Assembly: GCF_000340215.1 (NCBI RefSeq) | Contig: NW_006921534.1 | Location: forward strand, 6,251,450 to 6,315,449 | Direction of reading: 5' to 3' | Length of the DNA stretch: 64,000 nt | Source: Pseudocercospora fijiensis CIRAD86 | Taxonomy: Eukaryota > Ascomycota > Dothideomycetes > Mycosphaerellales > Mycosphaerellaceae | In this document: positions 9,626 to 21,400 of the stretch, piece by piece | Layout of the letters: each line of letters opens with the position of its first letter | How positions within the stretch are numbered: the stretch's first letter is position 1 | Notes under the pieces: generated by a model | Seen by the model: only the letters and a program-made list of their open reading frames with translations | The model's database searches: none | Told to the model about the DNA's origin: nothing | Translations under genes and position numbers: made by a program

Positions 9626-11641
9626 TCAGTAACCGAATACCACGCCTTCATAGGCACGCAAGACGATCTTTCCGCCTGCCATTACAGCCTTCTCCGACCT
9701 CGTACCCTGCAGCGCGAAGTATTCCGGCAAGATTCCATCGTGCTTTGCGAGGTCTGGGATGGGCGGCATTTCGAAGGTTACGTCGTCACTCGGCGTGAGA
9801 TTGAGAACCTAATATCAAGATGTCAAGAGTCAGCAATTATGTCGGAGGAAGGACGCGATACTCTGGGCAGACCACTGTCTACCATGCGGCGGTCTTGAAG
9901 GGAGTTTTCGCATCACACTTACCACAAGGACATCACGATCGCCTTTTTGGTGGACACCTCGTGCTTTCCGTGTCCAGTCAATCAGCGGCTTGCGCCAGTA
10001 TGCAAATACCGGACCGTCGTTCATGGTGTCAGGCACGGCTTCGAAATCGCCAAAGACCAATGTCTCCGCACACTGCTTTCGTATCCGGATGCGCTCGCGC
10101 CAGAAGTTGAGAACTGACTGCGGATCGGAATCTTGTTGCGCAATATTGCACACATCACTGTCGGTGTTCATCGGACTCCAGGTCTTCCCTTTAGTGTCGG
10201 AGAACCCGGCATGCGGCGCTTCTGAAACTGAAGTCCAGGGCAGAGGTGTCCGAGCATGGTCACGAGCTTTGATCCGCACTTGCTCTGCTACATCGGTCAT
10301 ATCGGGCTCGACATTGCATGGCAAAGCCGTCTTTCGCTGCCGGAATATAGCGTCCCACGTCCTCTGAGTCTCGACATCCGGGTAGTCCTTGATCGGCACA
10401 TCTGTTGTCAACGCCTTCAAACCCAGCTCTTGACCTTGATATACGAACAAGGTGCCTCCGAGAGTCGACTCCAGCAGAGCCAGTAACTTCGCGACCTTGA
10501 AGCGATTTGCTTCCGTGCCATCACCAAAGCGTGTAACGCTCCGCCCAGTGTCATGACTTTCAAGCCACACCGTCGCCCAGCCGCCATTCGAGTACGAGAG
10601 CGCATTCTGCCATTTCGCGATCAAGCCCTTAAACTCGCCCAATTTCCACTCTCGAGCAGAGAACTTGCCCGTCTTCCCACAATCAATATCAAAAAGATCA
10701 TACTGATAAACCATACTCAACTCCCTCCTCTCGGGACATACAAACTCCCGAACCATGTCCGTCGAAGACGTGATGATCACCTCTCCAACCGCCACGCTCC
10801 CCGCATACCGATCCAAAACTTCCCTCCTCATCTCCCGCAAATACGCATGCACTCTCGCCCCATTGCAATACAACCCACCCCCAAACTGCTCATCCCGATC
10901 CTCATCAACGATCGGCGCATCCGGAAATCCTTCCGCTTTGCTGATCAGATTTATCACATCCATCCTGAAACCCGCAACCCCTTTTTCCAACCAAAATTTC
11001 ATATCCTCGTACACGGCTTTTCTCATTTCCGCGTTCTCCCAGTTCAGGTCTGGTTGCTGTTTGGCGAAAGTCCGGAGGTAGTACTCGTCTGTCGTGGCAT
11101 CGTATTCCCATGCCGAACCTTGGAAAATGCTGGCCCAGTTATTTGGTGGATGGCGGATCCCGTCGATTGTACGGCCGCGCCGCCATATGTACCAGTCTCG
11201 CTTTGAATTAGTAAGCCCGCTTCGACTTTCTTTGAACCAGGCATGTTCCGAGCTAGTGTGGTTCACAACAAGATCCTAAATCAAAAAAACATCAGCCCCT
11301 CCAGCCCCTCGCGCAATCTCTCATCACTCACTCACCATAATCACCCTCACCCCCACCCTTCCCAACTCCCTCACCAAAGTCTCCACATCCCCCACCCTTC
11401 CGTACTGCGGATCAATCTCTCGATAATTTTCCACATCGTATCCCATGTCTATCCCCCCGGATTTATAGCACGCGGCCACCCACACGGCATCGACGCCGAG
11501 TTTTTCGAGGTACGGGATTTTTCGCAGGATTCCGGGAATGTCGCCGATGCCGTCGGAATTCGAGTCGGCGAAGGAGCTGGGGTAGAGTTCGTAGATTGTT
11601 GCGGTGTGGAACCATTCTCGGTTGGGGGGGAGGGGAGGCAT
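9626..11641 (-). CDS. Alpha-glucosidase / oligo-1,6-glucosidase (GH13 maltase), three exons
   Basis: It hydrolyses terminal alpha-1,4 or alpha-1,6 glucosyl bonds of maltose-type oligosaccharides. Exons are 11336-11641, 9923-11275 and 9626-9808. Introns are 11276-11335 (donor GTGAGT) and 9809-9922 (donor GTAAGT, acceptor ATTAG). The joined frame is 613 codons plus stop, the usual length for fungal maltases. N-terminal Y-P-S-S-F-A-D-S-N-S-D-G-I-G-D-I is the family hallmark. The nucleophile Asp lies near residue 208 in G-F-R-M-D-V-I-N, the acid/base Glu near 267 in A-V-G-E-V, and the transition-state Asp near 344 in E-S-H-D-T-G-R-S. The last box usually reads N-H-D-Q/T-x-R. There is no signal peptide, so it is probably cytosolic. 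It is intact and RIP-free although RIP-mutated DNA lies on both sides. The start is the first Met of exon 1. Confidence 0.93.
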
Positions 11642-12082
11642 TTTTTGGGGGGGAGGTGGGGAGGGTTCGTTAGTTGGGAGACAGTTATAGGGTGGGAGTT
11701 TTTTTTTTTTGTATTTGGAGGAGGGATGATGCTGTGTGACCTGGCCACACGTCGATTGCTGATAGTTGGTGGAAACAATGGGTTATTTATCATTCATGAG
11801 AGTCATAGAACATAATTGACAACATGTTTGCCCCCACGATCACAATTGATTGTCATGAAACTGCCTGCCGGAGAAGGGGTTGGAGTCCAATGGACCGCAA
11901 TACGACCAGTGCCTGCTGCCAACAACGTTCCCGAGTGCGTCAGGCTTTCAAGTGACAACCAGCGAAGAGACTCGCCACATGCTCTTGCAGAGGCAGGAAG
12001 AATAAACACCATTTGATCATTAAATCTTCAAAATCTCACTATATACATACACATCTCGCCAGGTGCAGACAGATAACACAGC
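11642..12082. promoter_or_regulatory. GH13 upstream region
   Basis: This 440-bp gap lies between the 5' end of the GH13 gene (minus strand) and the 3' end of the hydrolase pseudogene. A T-tract at about 11699-11711 lies upstream of the start, as is common in fungal promoters. I see no other gene. Confidence 0.4.
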
Positions 12083-12865
12083 CTAATCCAACCCAGCGGC
12101 CGCCCTCATAATCGCCTCCGCCGTCTCCTTCGGCTTCCCCATAAACGGACTATGCCCCGCCTCCACACTCTCCGTCCGAATCTCCACCCCCTTCGCAACC
12201 TCCTCCACCATCATTTTCTAAATCGGCCACGGAATCGCATTGTCCTTCGTACAGTACAAATACGTACACGGCACATCCCTCCACGCCGCATACGTAACGG
12301 GCGAATGCATCACCTGATAACTCTGCGGCACTAATTTCGCTACCGCGGCGTTCTGCTCTTCTTCCGAAAGATCATTATAACAAATCTCCGCCGAACCTTC
12401 GGGCCACACGGACATTTTATCTTCGGAGACGCGGAACCAGGGGAGATCGTTGCCGCCGAAGGCTGAGATTAGGGTTTGGCCTTCGGGGATGATAAAGGCG
12501 GCGAGGAAGAAGAGGTGGGTAACGCCGCCGGGTTTTCCTGCTGCGCGACGGGATTTTATGTCGAGGTCTTGGATTGCTTCCGAGGCGGGGATGCTGCCGT
12601 AGCTGTGGCCGACGACTACGACGTTTTGGCCTGCGTCGGCGGCTTTTTCGATGTTTTTTCGGATTTCTTGCACGTCGGCGTCTATGTTGGGGAGATATTT
12701 TGGGGGGCCGACGGAGGGGAGGTCGATAAGGACGATGTTGTAGCCTGCGGCTTCGAGGAGTTTGGTTGTTAGAAGGAAGACTTAGGGTCGATGCTAGGCA
12801 CCTAGGACGAAGATAATAGTTGTTTGATCGACGGCTATAATAGGATTCGAATTTCTTAGGATGTT
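12083..12865 (-). pseudogene. Alpha/beta-hydrolase pseudogene, RIP-damaged at the 5' end
   Basis: About 255 codons of a small cytosolic alpha/beta-hydrolase. An oxyanion-type G-A-(W)-H region is encoded near 12810, the nucleophile elbow G-H-S-Y-G lies near 12600, and the catalytic His is in E-A-G-H-S-P-F near 12135. The frame has one internal stop (TAG, 12218-12220, where Gln is expected). Two more TAG/TAA codons, where Trp is expected, lie near 12800-12815. Upstream of about 12780 the sequence becomes CpA/TpG-depleted like the adjoining remnant. Downstream it is normal except for that single TAG. I could not place a start codon. It may belong to a secondary-metabolism or catabolic neighbourhood. 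Substrate unknown. Confidence 0.8.
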
Positions 12866-12924
12866 AATTTCTAGTTAGTATTGCGTTCCTGCTTAGCGTA
12901 GAGGGAGGTAAGGTTGCTAGATTT

Positions 12925-14230
12925 ATGTTTTTAGAACGCTACTAACCGGGTCGGAAGTAGCAATTTCGGCTCGGATAGTAGTATAAAGCAAAGCTACGAA
13001 AACGGAATGGTATATAGTACCCTTTATACGATAGTAGAGCGGTAGGAAGTAGTCGACTACGTAGGGAAAAGCCCTATTAATAAAGCGGAGAAGGTTATCG
13101 AGTACGTAGAGTATAGAAAAATTAGTTTCTATACTTGCTCTTCTTATAGCTAATACTAAACCGGAAAAAAGAAACACGGCCTAGGTTTTAATAATAGCTA
13201 AGTTAACTAAGGACGGCCTATAGTCGATATAGTATAAGCAATCGATTATAAGCTCTATAAAAGTCGATAAGGCGTACTACTTAGTATTTATAGACTATCT
13301 TTTAAGAACCGAGTAGTAATAGCATCCGCCGTCCGCTTCTCCTATTAGATAAAATAGTAGTCGGAGGGATCGGAGGCTCTTCTATAGGGTATAAAAATAT
13401 CGCCCTAACTTTAAAAGAGGGTATAGGGCTTCGTTTAGAGAGACATTTATTAAGCCTCCCTTAGTAAAGCTCCGCGCTTATAAGGCTCGATTGCCTCGAA
13501 TTCTTACTTCTTTAGAAGTGCGTCCTAATTCTAGTAAATTATGCCGTGTCGCAGCTAGTTAGTATACGTACTAGGAACGATATCTAATCCCGGATAGCTT
13601 CTTTATAAAGACCTAAGAGTCGGGCTAATAACTCTAAGAATAATGCTATAAGCAAGCTTAAAGCTAAAACTTCTTAATAGACATCCTTCGACAATCTCGC
13701 GTACTTTCTTCTAGTCCTCGCTTTCTATCTCCCGATCTTTCGGTAGAGATAATAATATTAGACGAAATGCTTCTAGTCTACCCTAGTTAGTATATAGATT
13801 AATTAGCTAGGAGCCTTCTATATATTTAATAGCGTAGATGTGCTGCTTAGTGTATTCCGGACTATTCTATTAATTTTCCTCGTCGACTAGGCCTATTACT
13901 AATGTTATAACCTAGCCTTAAATAATGTAGTCTATAAGCATTTCTGCCGTTTCCTCCTCGCTATACGTTCTACCGTTTTCGGTAAAAGAGCAACTAACGT
14001 TTAGGAGTAGGACGCCTTAGAGTAGTAGACTAGCGTATATCCTATCTGTACTAACCTTGCCGCTATCTGCGGCCTAGAGTTTAAGAAGCAGTTTCTAGTA
14101 CCGAGCAAAGAGGGCGTTGTTTAGCTTAGAGTAAAGAAAGTAGTTCGTAGGAGCGTAATCCCGTTTCGAACCTATATTATAAGAGAGGATCTCCTAGCCT
14201 ATAACTAACATTAGTAGATGTCTCGTAGAA
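12925..14230 (-). pseudogene. RIP-degraded remnant of an unrecognised intron-bearing gene
   Basis: On the minus strand, long stretches are readable if TAG is taken as former Gln/Trp: about 14110-13590, 13560-13200 and 13177-12923 (84 codons without a stop). A splice-like block with GTACGT followed by a TACTAAC branch near 13560-13600 supports this orientation. Visible segments include Y-S-K-L-N-N-A-L-F-A-R-Y, T-E-N-G-R-T-Y-S-E-E-E and, nearer the end, Y-V-V-D-Y-F-L-P-L-Y-Y-R. I do not recognise the family with confidence; the last segment faintly recalls cytochrome P450 sequences but no heme-binding motif is present. Because RIP acts on duplicated DNA, the gene was probably part of a repeat or lay next to one. 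Confidence 0.45.
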
Positions 14231-15129
14231 GAAAGATATATCGTCTATGTTTAGGCTCCGAGGTACCTAATAATAGATCTCTAACCGTCCGACTCTACAA
14301 CCGGTTAAGGTTACTAATCTATATTAATCCTATATCCGTATAAACGCCGCTATACCTAAGAAGTAATAGCTACTAAACAAGGTCGCTAGTGTGCTATAGA
14401 GCATAGTCTCCGCCTATCGTACTATCGATAAACGCTTTCGGGAAAGTCTTCGGATCGTAAAGATTAAGAAATTTAGCTACGTTTAGGGGCGAGCCTAGTA
14501 CGCGATCGATAACCCGGACTACCTATCCGTACTTTAAGAAGCGTCTATACTAAGCGCGAATGTTTCTCTATATATACCCGTATATGTTCTAGAAGCTAGA
14601 ATGCTAGAAGAACTAGATGTTCTTTAGGCTAGATACGGGCTTTAGATTAAGGAGATCTTAATCGATTATAGTATCGGGTCGGGGATCGAGGAGGTTCTCT
14701 AGAATGCGGTAAAGCCTAGCGGGGATCATATAGTCGACTTCTATATTACTAGTTCTAGGACTCGGTTCTTTAGCTAGGAGTGCCGAGTATAAAATATTGC
14801 ATAAAGAGAGTGCCTAATTTTTCAGATTAATAGTGCTTTACGGCTTTATATATCCTCCTACCTAGCTACCTACCTTTTTTTTATAGAACACTCCTACAAA
14901 CTTCCCTTACCTACTTACTCCCTTAACCTTAACCCCTAGGTAACTCTAAACTCTTATACCGCTCTCGAAAATCTACGTGTTCTTTCTTTTATTACTCGCG
15001 CGAAATTTCCCTATTATTAAGTCGAAGCTACTTCGAGACGTATTACGGGAGGCATCGTTTTCGTCTTCGAAGAGGTAAGTTAGGTAGGATTGTTTTTCGT
15101 AGGAGATAAGATAGAGGAGTAAGTAGGGT
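14231..15129. other. RIP-mutated sequence left of element A
   Basis: TpA-rich sequence with weak minus-strand coding appearance up to about 14800, possibly the 5' part of the remnant gene. From 14860 it becomes pyrimidine-rich and non-coding. It ends in TAGGG at 15130-15134, the left target duplication of element A. Confidence 0.4.
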
Positions 15130-15134
15130 TAGGG

Positions 15135-15331
15135 TATTAGGGCTAAAGAGGCTATACGTAATTAGTATATAACTAGGCCGAGTAAAGCTAGGGTCTCGAT
15201 GCCTTAGGCAGGGCTTAGCGCTTAGCGTTAGGCTAACTCTCCTACCTTCCTCCCTCTCTTCCTAGATCCTTATCGAATACTATACTAATTTACTACTACC
15301 CTATCTACCTGCTAATATAACCCTTCTTATA
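15135..15331 (+). repeat. 5' LTR of element A
   Basis: 197 bp, TATTAGGG to CTTCTTATA. Related LTRs lie at 15709, 22618 and 29105. It carries more TpA than the LTRs of element B. Confidence 0.93.
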
Positions 15332-15708
15332 TAGTATTCGATCTACCCTTTAAGGGTAGTAGCTAGATAGTCCTTATTTTAAGCTTTTAGCGGTATAGCT
15401 ATAATAACTAATCTAACTATACTACGCCCGAAGAACGGGACCTATACGTACTATTCTATCGAAACAACCGTACCAATTATTAAGTAAGGCCTTCTATACG
15501 GCCTATTATACCGAGTTAATCGCACTAAGCCGATATCTACTAATTCCGCTATATCCGCATCTTAGGGGCCTATAATATATTATTAGTATTACCCCTTATA
15601 ATAGCGGGCTTATTACGAAGCAACAATAACCGTGCTACCGCTAGTAGCGCTAGTAATAACAACGCTAGTAGCACAGCTCCCGCTAAAGTGCCTACTAAAG
15701 TGCCTCCT

Positions 15709-15905
15709 TGTTAGGGCTAAAGAGGCTATACGTAATTAGTATATAACTAGGTCGAGTGAAGCTAGGGTCTCGATGCCTTAGGCAGGGCTTAGCGCTTAGC
15801 GTTAGGCCAACTCTCCTACCTTCCTCCCTCTCCTCCTAGATCCTTATCGAATACTACACTAATTCACTACTACCCTATCTACTTGCTAACATAACCCTTC
15901 TTATA
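15709..15905 (+). repeat. 5' LTR of element B
   Basis: 197 bp, TGTTAGGG to CTTCTTATA. The following TAGTATTCGATC could be a mutated TGG-type primer binding site; the tRNA is not identified. Confidence 0.93.
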
Positions 15906-16162
15906 TAGTATTCGATCTACCCTTTAAGGGTAGTAGCTAGATAGTCCTTATTTCAAGCTTTTAGCGGTATAGCTACGAACAAGACTAATCTAACTATATT
16001 GCGCCCGAAAAACGGGACCTATACGTACTATTCTATCGAAACAACCGTACCAATTATTAAGTAAGGCCTTCTATACGGCCTATTATACTGAGTTAAGTAT
16101 ACTAAGCCGATATCTACTAACTCCGCTATATCCGTATCTTAGGGGCCTATAATACATTATTA

Positions 16163-17520
16163 GTGTTACCCCTTATAATAGCCGGCTTATTACGAAGCAA
16201 CAATAACCGTGCTGCCGCTAGCAGCGCTAGCAATAACAACGCTAGTAGCACAGTTCCCGCTAAAGTGCCTACTAAAGTGCCTCCTACTAAAGAGCCTACT
16301 AGAGAGCCTATTAAAGAAGAACCTGTAATTCTAGGTAACGACCTAGAATTGCCTGTCGACGATATTCTTAACAATATTGTCAACCGTCGATATAGCTAAC
16401 TAGCCTTTAGCCCCTAGCTAGTAGCGAGACTTTAAGAAGCTACCTAAAACAGGCTTACTACCTTGCGTTAAGAACAATAGCTAAAGGATAATCTCCTCGA
16501 GATTCGCCGCCTATAGGAAGCCTTAACAACTACTGCTAGACTAGAACTAATAGTAGGACCTTCCTCGCTACCTGTCTAGAAGAAGGATGCTAAACTTAAG
16601 GACTGTACCGTGTTTAATAGCTCTAGCCGCAAGCAGTACAATGATTATATACGTAATTGTAAGTTAAACTAGCGCAATGCACTAAGAGCGCTACTAGACG
16701 ACTATTCCTTAGTCGTACACGCTATGCAGTACATTAATAGCGACCTAAAACGTATATAGGATAACCATTTTGATTCCCTTTACGACTAGACCGCTGTTTA
16801 ATAGCAGGATTACAAGACTATTATGCTAAACACCCTTAGCAACCCTATATTGCGCTAGTAGCACGCCTAAGACTAATACCTACGTGCTAAGCAAAAGGCC
16901 GACTAAACCTCTCGATCCTTCGAGGCCTATCTAAAGACCCTTAAGGACGATTTGCTACCTAAGACCGACTCTATCTAGATATCTGAGATACGACCTAAAC
17001 TAAGATAGGAACTAGTCCTTGAATTAGACCGCCGCCGTGTGTTCGAACAGGCCAATCTTATACGTATTTAATTTATAGTTAAAGTAGAGACTATAGAGCG
17101 TATAGTACAGCTATAGCAACGGTTAGAATCCAAGATACGACTATCTACTAACCGTAGCCGCGGTAGAAACTAAGGAGGTACTCCCCAAACTAACACTGCT
17201 AACAATAGAAACAGTAACGACTAACGTAGAAGAGGCAGGGGCCGATACCGCGGTAGAAACCCCTAGCGAGGAAGAGGACAAGGAAGGGGCTTATTTCTAT
17301 ATACCCCTAATTGTTCATCTAATTCTAGTACTAATTCGAGCGGACCTAGCGGTGCCCTAACTAGATACAAGTGCTTTAATTATAATAGCACTACTTATTT
17401 ACTAGGCTAATGTAATAGGCCCCGAGACTAGGCCCGAGTCGACCGTACTACCGCTAAACACCGAAAGCACCTTTTAGCAGCTAACGCTACCCCTATAGGC
17501 CAACCTTCGAAAAAAGAGTA
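16163..17520 (+). pseudogene. Element B Gag remnant
   Basis: The first 78 codons are open (16163-16396), with a low-complexity Ser/Asn then Pro/Thr/Lys/Glu-rich N-terminus including repeated V-P-T-K and K-E-P-T/I units. A capsid-like region with TAG interruptions follows. The zinc knuckle is at 17372-17413, where CX2CX4HX4C reads C-F-N-Y...Y...C: the second Cys and the His have become Tyr. The true upstream start may lie in the mutated leader. Confidence 0.78.
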
Positions 17521-17539
17521 AGCGCCGTACTAACTATTA

Positions 17540-20500
17540 GCCTTATACGGCGTAAGACTATCGACATTATACTAGCTATTATACGTACCTGTCTTATATC
17601 TAGGCCCGACACTAACTATAAGGCAAAGGTTATACTAGACCCCGGGAATTTAGTTAGCGCCCTTATTAGCTATCGCCTAGCTAAGCAATTAGACCTTCGA
17701 CAACTGCCGAGGACTAACCTGCTAACCCTTGCTTAGTTTAATAACGCTCGGCACTTAACCTATAGAGCCTATTATATTCCTATAGTTCTAAGAGACGACC
17801 TCGGCAATAAGCGCCTACTAAACTTTACTACCTACGTAGTAGACATAGACAGCCTCCTATCTAAGATTGTTATTAGCAACCCTATTCTTAAGTACTATAC
17901 TATAGTTATAGACTTGGGTAGTTAATAATAGCGATTTAGAATCGCTAGGAAAGAGGACATTAAACACATCGACATTAGCGAGTGTCCTAATAATATTAGG
18001 GTCCTATTTATTAGTAACCTAACTCCCGCCTCCGCTAATCTAACTGCCGACCTGCTCGGTAGTAATAACGATGAACTAGTGCCCCCTAATAGCATAGATC
18101 CTAAATAGCTTAAGCGTATACTAGAACCTATTCGAGAGACCTATATTAATGTGTTTAAACACCACCTAGCATCGACGTTGCCTATGTTTAAGGAGACGGA
18201 TTATAAGATTAATATTATAGAGGGCAAGGAGGTCCCTTTTAGCCCCCTCTACAACCTTAGTGAACGGGAGCTTGCTATACTACGTAAGTACCTAGAGGAA
18301 AACCTAGCTAATAGTCGAATTCGATATAGCAATAGCCCTACTAGTGCACCTATCCTGTTCGTACTAAAGAAGGATAGCGGCCTACGTTTATATATTGATT
18401 ATAGAGGGCTTAACGCTATTACTATTAAAGACCGCTATCTACTCCCGCTTATTAATAAGACCCTCGACCGCCTTTCTAGTACCTACTACTATACTATATT
18501 AGACATTAAGGATGCGTACTACCGTATCCGCATTCGTAAGGGCGATGAATAGAAGACAGCCTTTCGTACTCGCTATAGCTATTTTGAGTACTTAGTTATA
18601 CTATTTGGGCTAGCTAATGCCCCTGCTATATTCTAGTCCTACATTAATCGGGCCCTATTAGGCCTATTAGATCACCTCTATATAGTTTACCTAGATAACA
18701 TCCTAGTTTATATACACTCTCCTAACATTGCGGAACACTAGGCTATAGTACGTAAGGTCCTCGACCGCCTGCGAGCCTATAGCTTGTATTGCAAGCCTTC
18801 TAAATGCACCTTTGCTACTAAGGAGGTGTTATTCCTCGGCTTCCTCGTATTAACTAAGGGTATTAAGGCTAATCCTAATCGGATCAAAACTATTACTAAA
18901 TAGCCTATTCCTACGTTAATTAAGGAGCTGTAGTCGTTCCTCGGTTTTACTAACTTCTACCGCCGATTTATTAAGGGCTATTTACGGCATGTAATACCCC
19001 TAACTAAGCTTACTAAAACTAAGGCCAACCCTACTAGAGAGTTCAAATAGACTAATAGAGTATAAGCCGCTTTTAACAGTTTAAAGAAGCGCTTTACTAA
19101 AGTCCCTTTATTACACTATTTTGTACTAAACAAGCAGATCCGAATTGAGACTAACGCTTTACAGTTCGCTATATTAGCTATAATGTCTTAGCAGTTAGAC
19201 AGTAACTACTACTAGTACCCGATTGCCTTCTTCTCGAGAAAGATAATTAATACTAAGCGTCGCTACGAGACCTACGAGCAAGAGCTCTTAGCTATTGTCG
19301 AGGCCTTTAAGCATTAGAGGCATTACCTCGATAGGGCCTAATATACGATATAGGTCTATACAGACTATAACAACCTCCGTAGTATTACTAAGGTTACTAG
19401 GGTTATAGGTCGATAGGCTAGATAGGCCGTCTACCTCGCTAGGTTTGATTTTAATATATTATATCGGCTAGGCGTAAGTAACCCTACTAATAGCCTATCG
19501 AGGCGACCTAATTACGACGGCGAAACCTAATATATTAATTCTTTGTTTCTAACCCTATAGTATAAGATTGCTATAGCCCGTATTGTTAATAAGCAAGCGC
19601 AGGATAAGCGGCTTACCGGACTCCGCGACGGCTTAAAGCATGTTAATACTCTTACTATATTAATAGTGCGTATTAAGGCAAGAGCTAAGGACACAGATAG
19701 GAGAAGTTATAATAACTCCCTAGTCGATATCGCTATATACAGTAACAGCGATTAAAGCACTAATGTAGTTAATCCGGCTACTAGTGCTATTAGATGCATA
19801 CAATGCGTACCTCGTTTAATAGCGAGGGTGCTATTAAATGACCTTATAGATAGGGATAGTTAATCGTTTATAGATAAGCTATTACAGGCTTAGCAGAGGG
19901 ACGCCTTTGCTACTAAACGTATAGACAAGCTTGTAAGTAGGCGAAAGACTCGATCTAGTAAGAGTAACAATTAGTCGATCGATAACAAAGGTTATTTGAA
20001 GTTTAAGGGCAGATACTATATCCCCGCTAAACATTCGATCCGATAAGAACTTCTTAAGCGATACTATAATAGTAAGCTTGCCGGTTACTATAGCACAGAG
20101 AGGTCGCACGAGCTACTATCGCGTATATACTACTAGCTAAATAGTAAGCGGGACATAAAGGACTACGTAAACACGTATGCCGTGTATTAACGAGTTAAAG
20201 CGCCGAAGCACTTACTATTCGGCGAGTTGTCTTTACTCCCTGTTCTAAAGAAGCTATTTGTAGAGCTTATAATAGACTTTATTATAGGACTTCCGCCTAC
20301 TAAGCGTAGGGGGGAAGTGTATAATGCTATCCTTGTTATAGTAGATCGATTTACTAAGGGCGCTCGATATATCCCGGCGCGTAAAGATTGGACTGCTATT
20401 AATATAGCAGAGGCGCTATAGACTGACATCTTCTATACCTATTAGGGAACCCCTAAGGGGATAGTCTCCGATAGGGGCTCGACATTCATATCGCACTATT

Positions 20501-21400
20501 AGAGCGAAATATGCCTATAGCTAAGACTAAAGCATCGGCTATTAACAGCCTTCTATCTATAGACTAACGGTCAAACAGAGAGGCAGAATGCTACCCTATA
20601 GCAGTACCTACGCAGTTACATTAATAAGAACCCCGAGGACTAGGTCAACCTCCTATAACTAGCTAAATTCGTATACAATAACAGTATCTACTTATCTACT
20701 AAGGTCTCCCCTTATTTTGCTATAATAGGCTAGAACGCTACCTTACTATAAGATCTATTTACCTCGCTCGAGGCCGAGCGTAAGGAAAGGGAAGCGTATC
20801 AAGTACCCGAAACACTAGCGGTTATTAAGAGGGTTCAAAAGATGCGAGAAATTCACGCTAAGATAGCTAACAAACTAGCAAAGGCCTAGGCCTATTAGAA
20901 GGCCTACTATAACAAACACTACCTTCTAATAACCTTTAGGCAAGGCGACCTAGTTATGCTTAGTACGAAGAACCTCTGTATCCGCAAACACCCCTCGCCT
21001 AATAGCAAAACAAGGCCTAAACTCGCACCGAGGTACATTAGCCCTTTCCATATCCGAGAACCTAGGGGCACCTAGGCCTATTAGTTATAGCTTCTACCTT
21101 ATTACACTATCTATAACACCTTCTATGTATCCCTCCTTAAGCCGTACTACCTACGCGAAGGGGATGAAGCACCTACTAAATCCGAGGACATACTAGCTAA
21201 TAGTAAAGAACTATAGTCTATAGAACGTATTCTAAAGCACTAGACTAGGCAAGGCAAGAAGGAGTACCTATTGAGATAGCAAGGCTATTTACCTAAATAG
21301 GACTTATAGGAAGCTAAAGGTTCCTTTAAGGATATAACTAAGTTGTTAGATAAGTATTAGACTAGTATAAAGAACAAGAAGAAGGCTAAGGGCCTATAAT
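17540..21400 (+). pseudogene. Element B Pol remnant (PR-RT-RH-IN-chromodomain)
   Basis: A protease-like L-D-P-G-N lies near 17640. RT spans about 18150-18950 and includes a 133-codon open stretch (18151-18549) with [11 protein letters not shown] and I-D-Y-R-G-L-N. The catalytic box at 18688-18699 reads Y-L-D-N, so the second Asp is lost. RNase H lies near 19140-19330 (Y-E-T-Y-E-Q-E-L-L-A). Integrase starts near 20030 and contains F-I-I-G-L-P-P-T-K (open 20227-20418), V-S-D-R-G-S and T-N-G-Q-T-E-R. A chromodomain lies at about 21206-21370. It is related to element A but clearly different from elements I and IV. Confidence 0.88.

Noticed and set aside
10553..11206. 217-codon open frame on the + strand
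   Set aside because: It lies opposite the GH13 exon 2, whose catalytic motifs are clear; it is a shadow of that gene.
12923..13177. Cytochrome P450 fragment
   Set aside because: Only a faint resemblance in one segment; no heme-binding, I-helix or ExxR motif could be found nearby.
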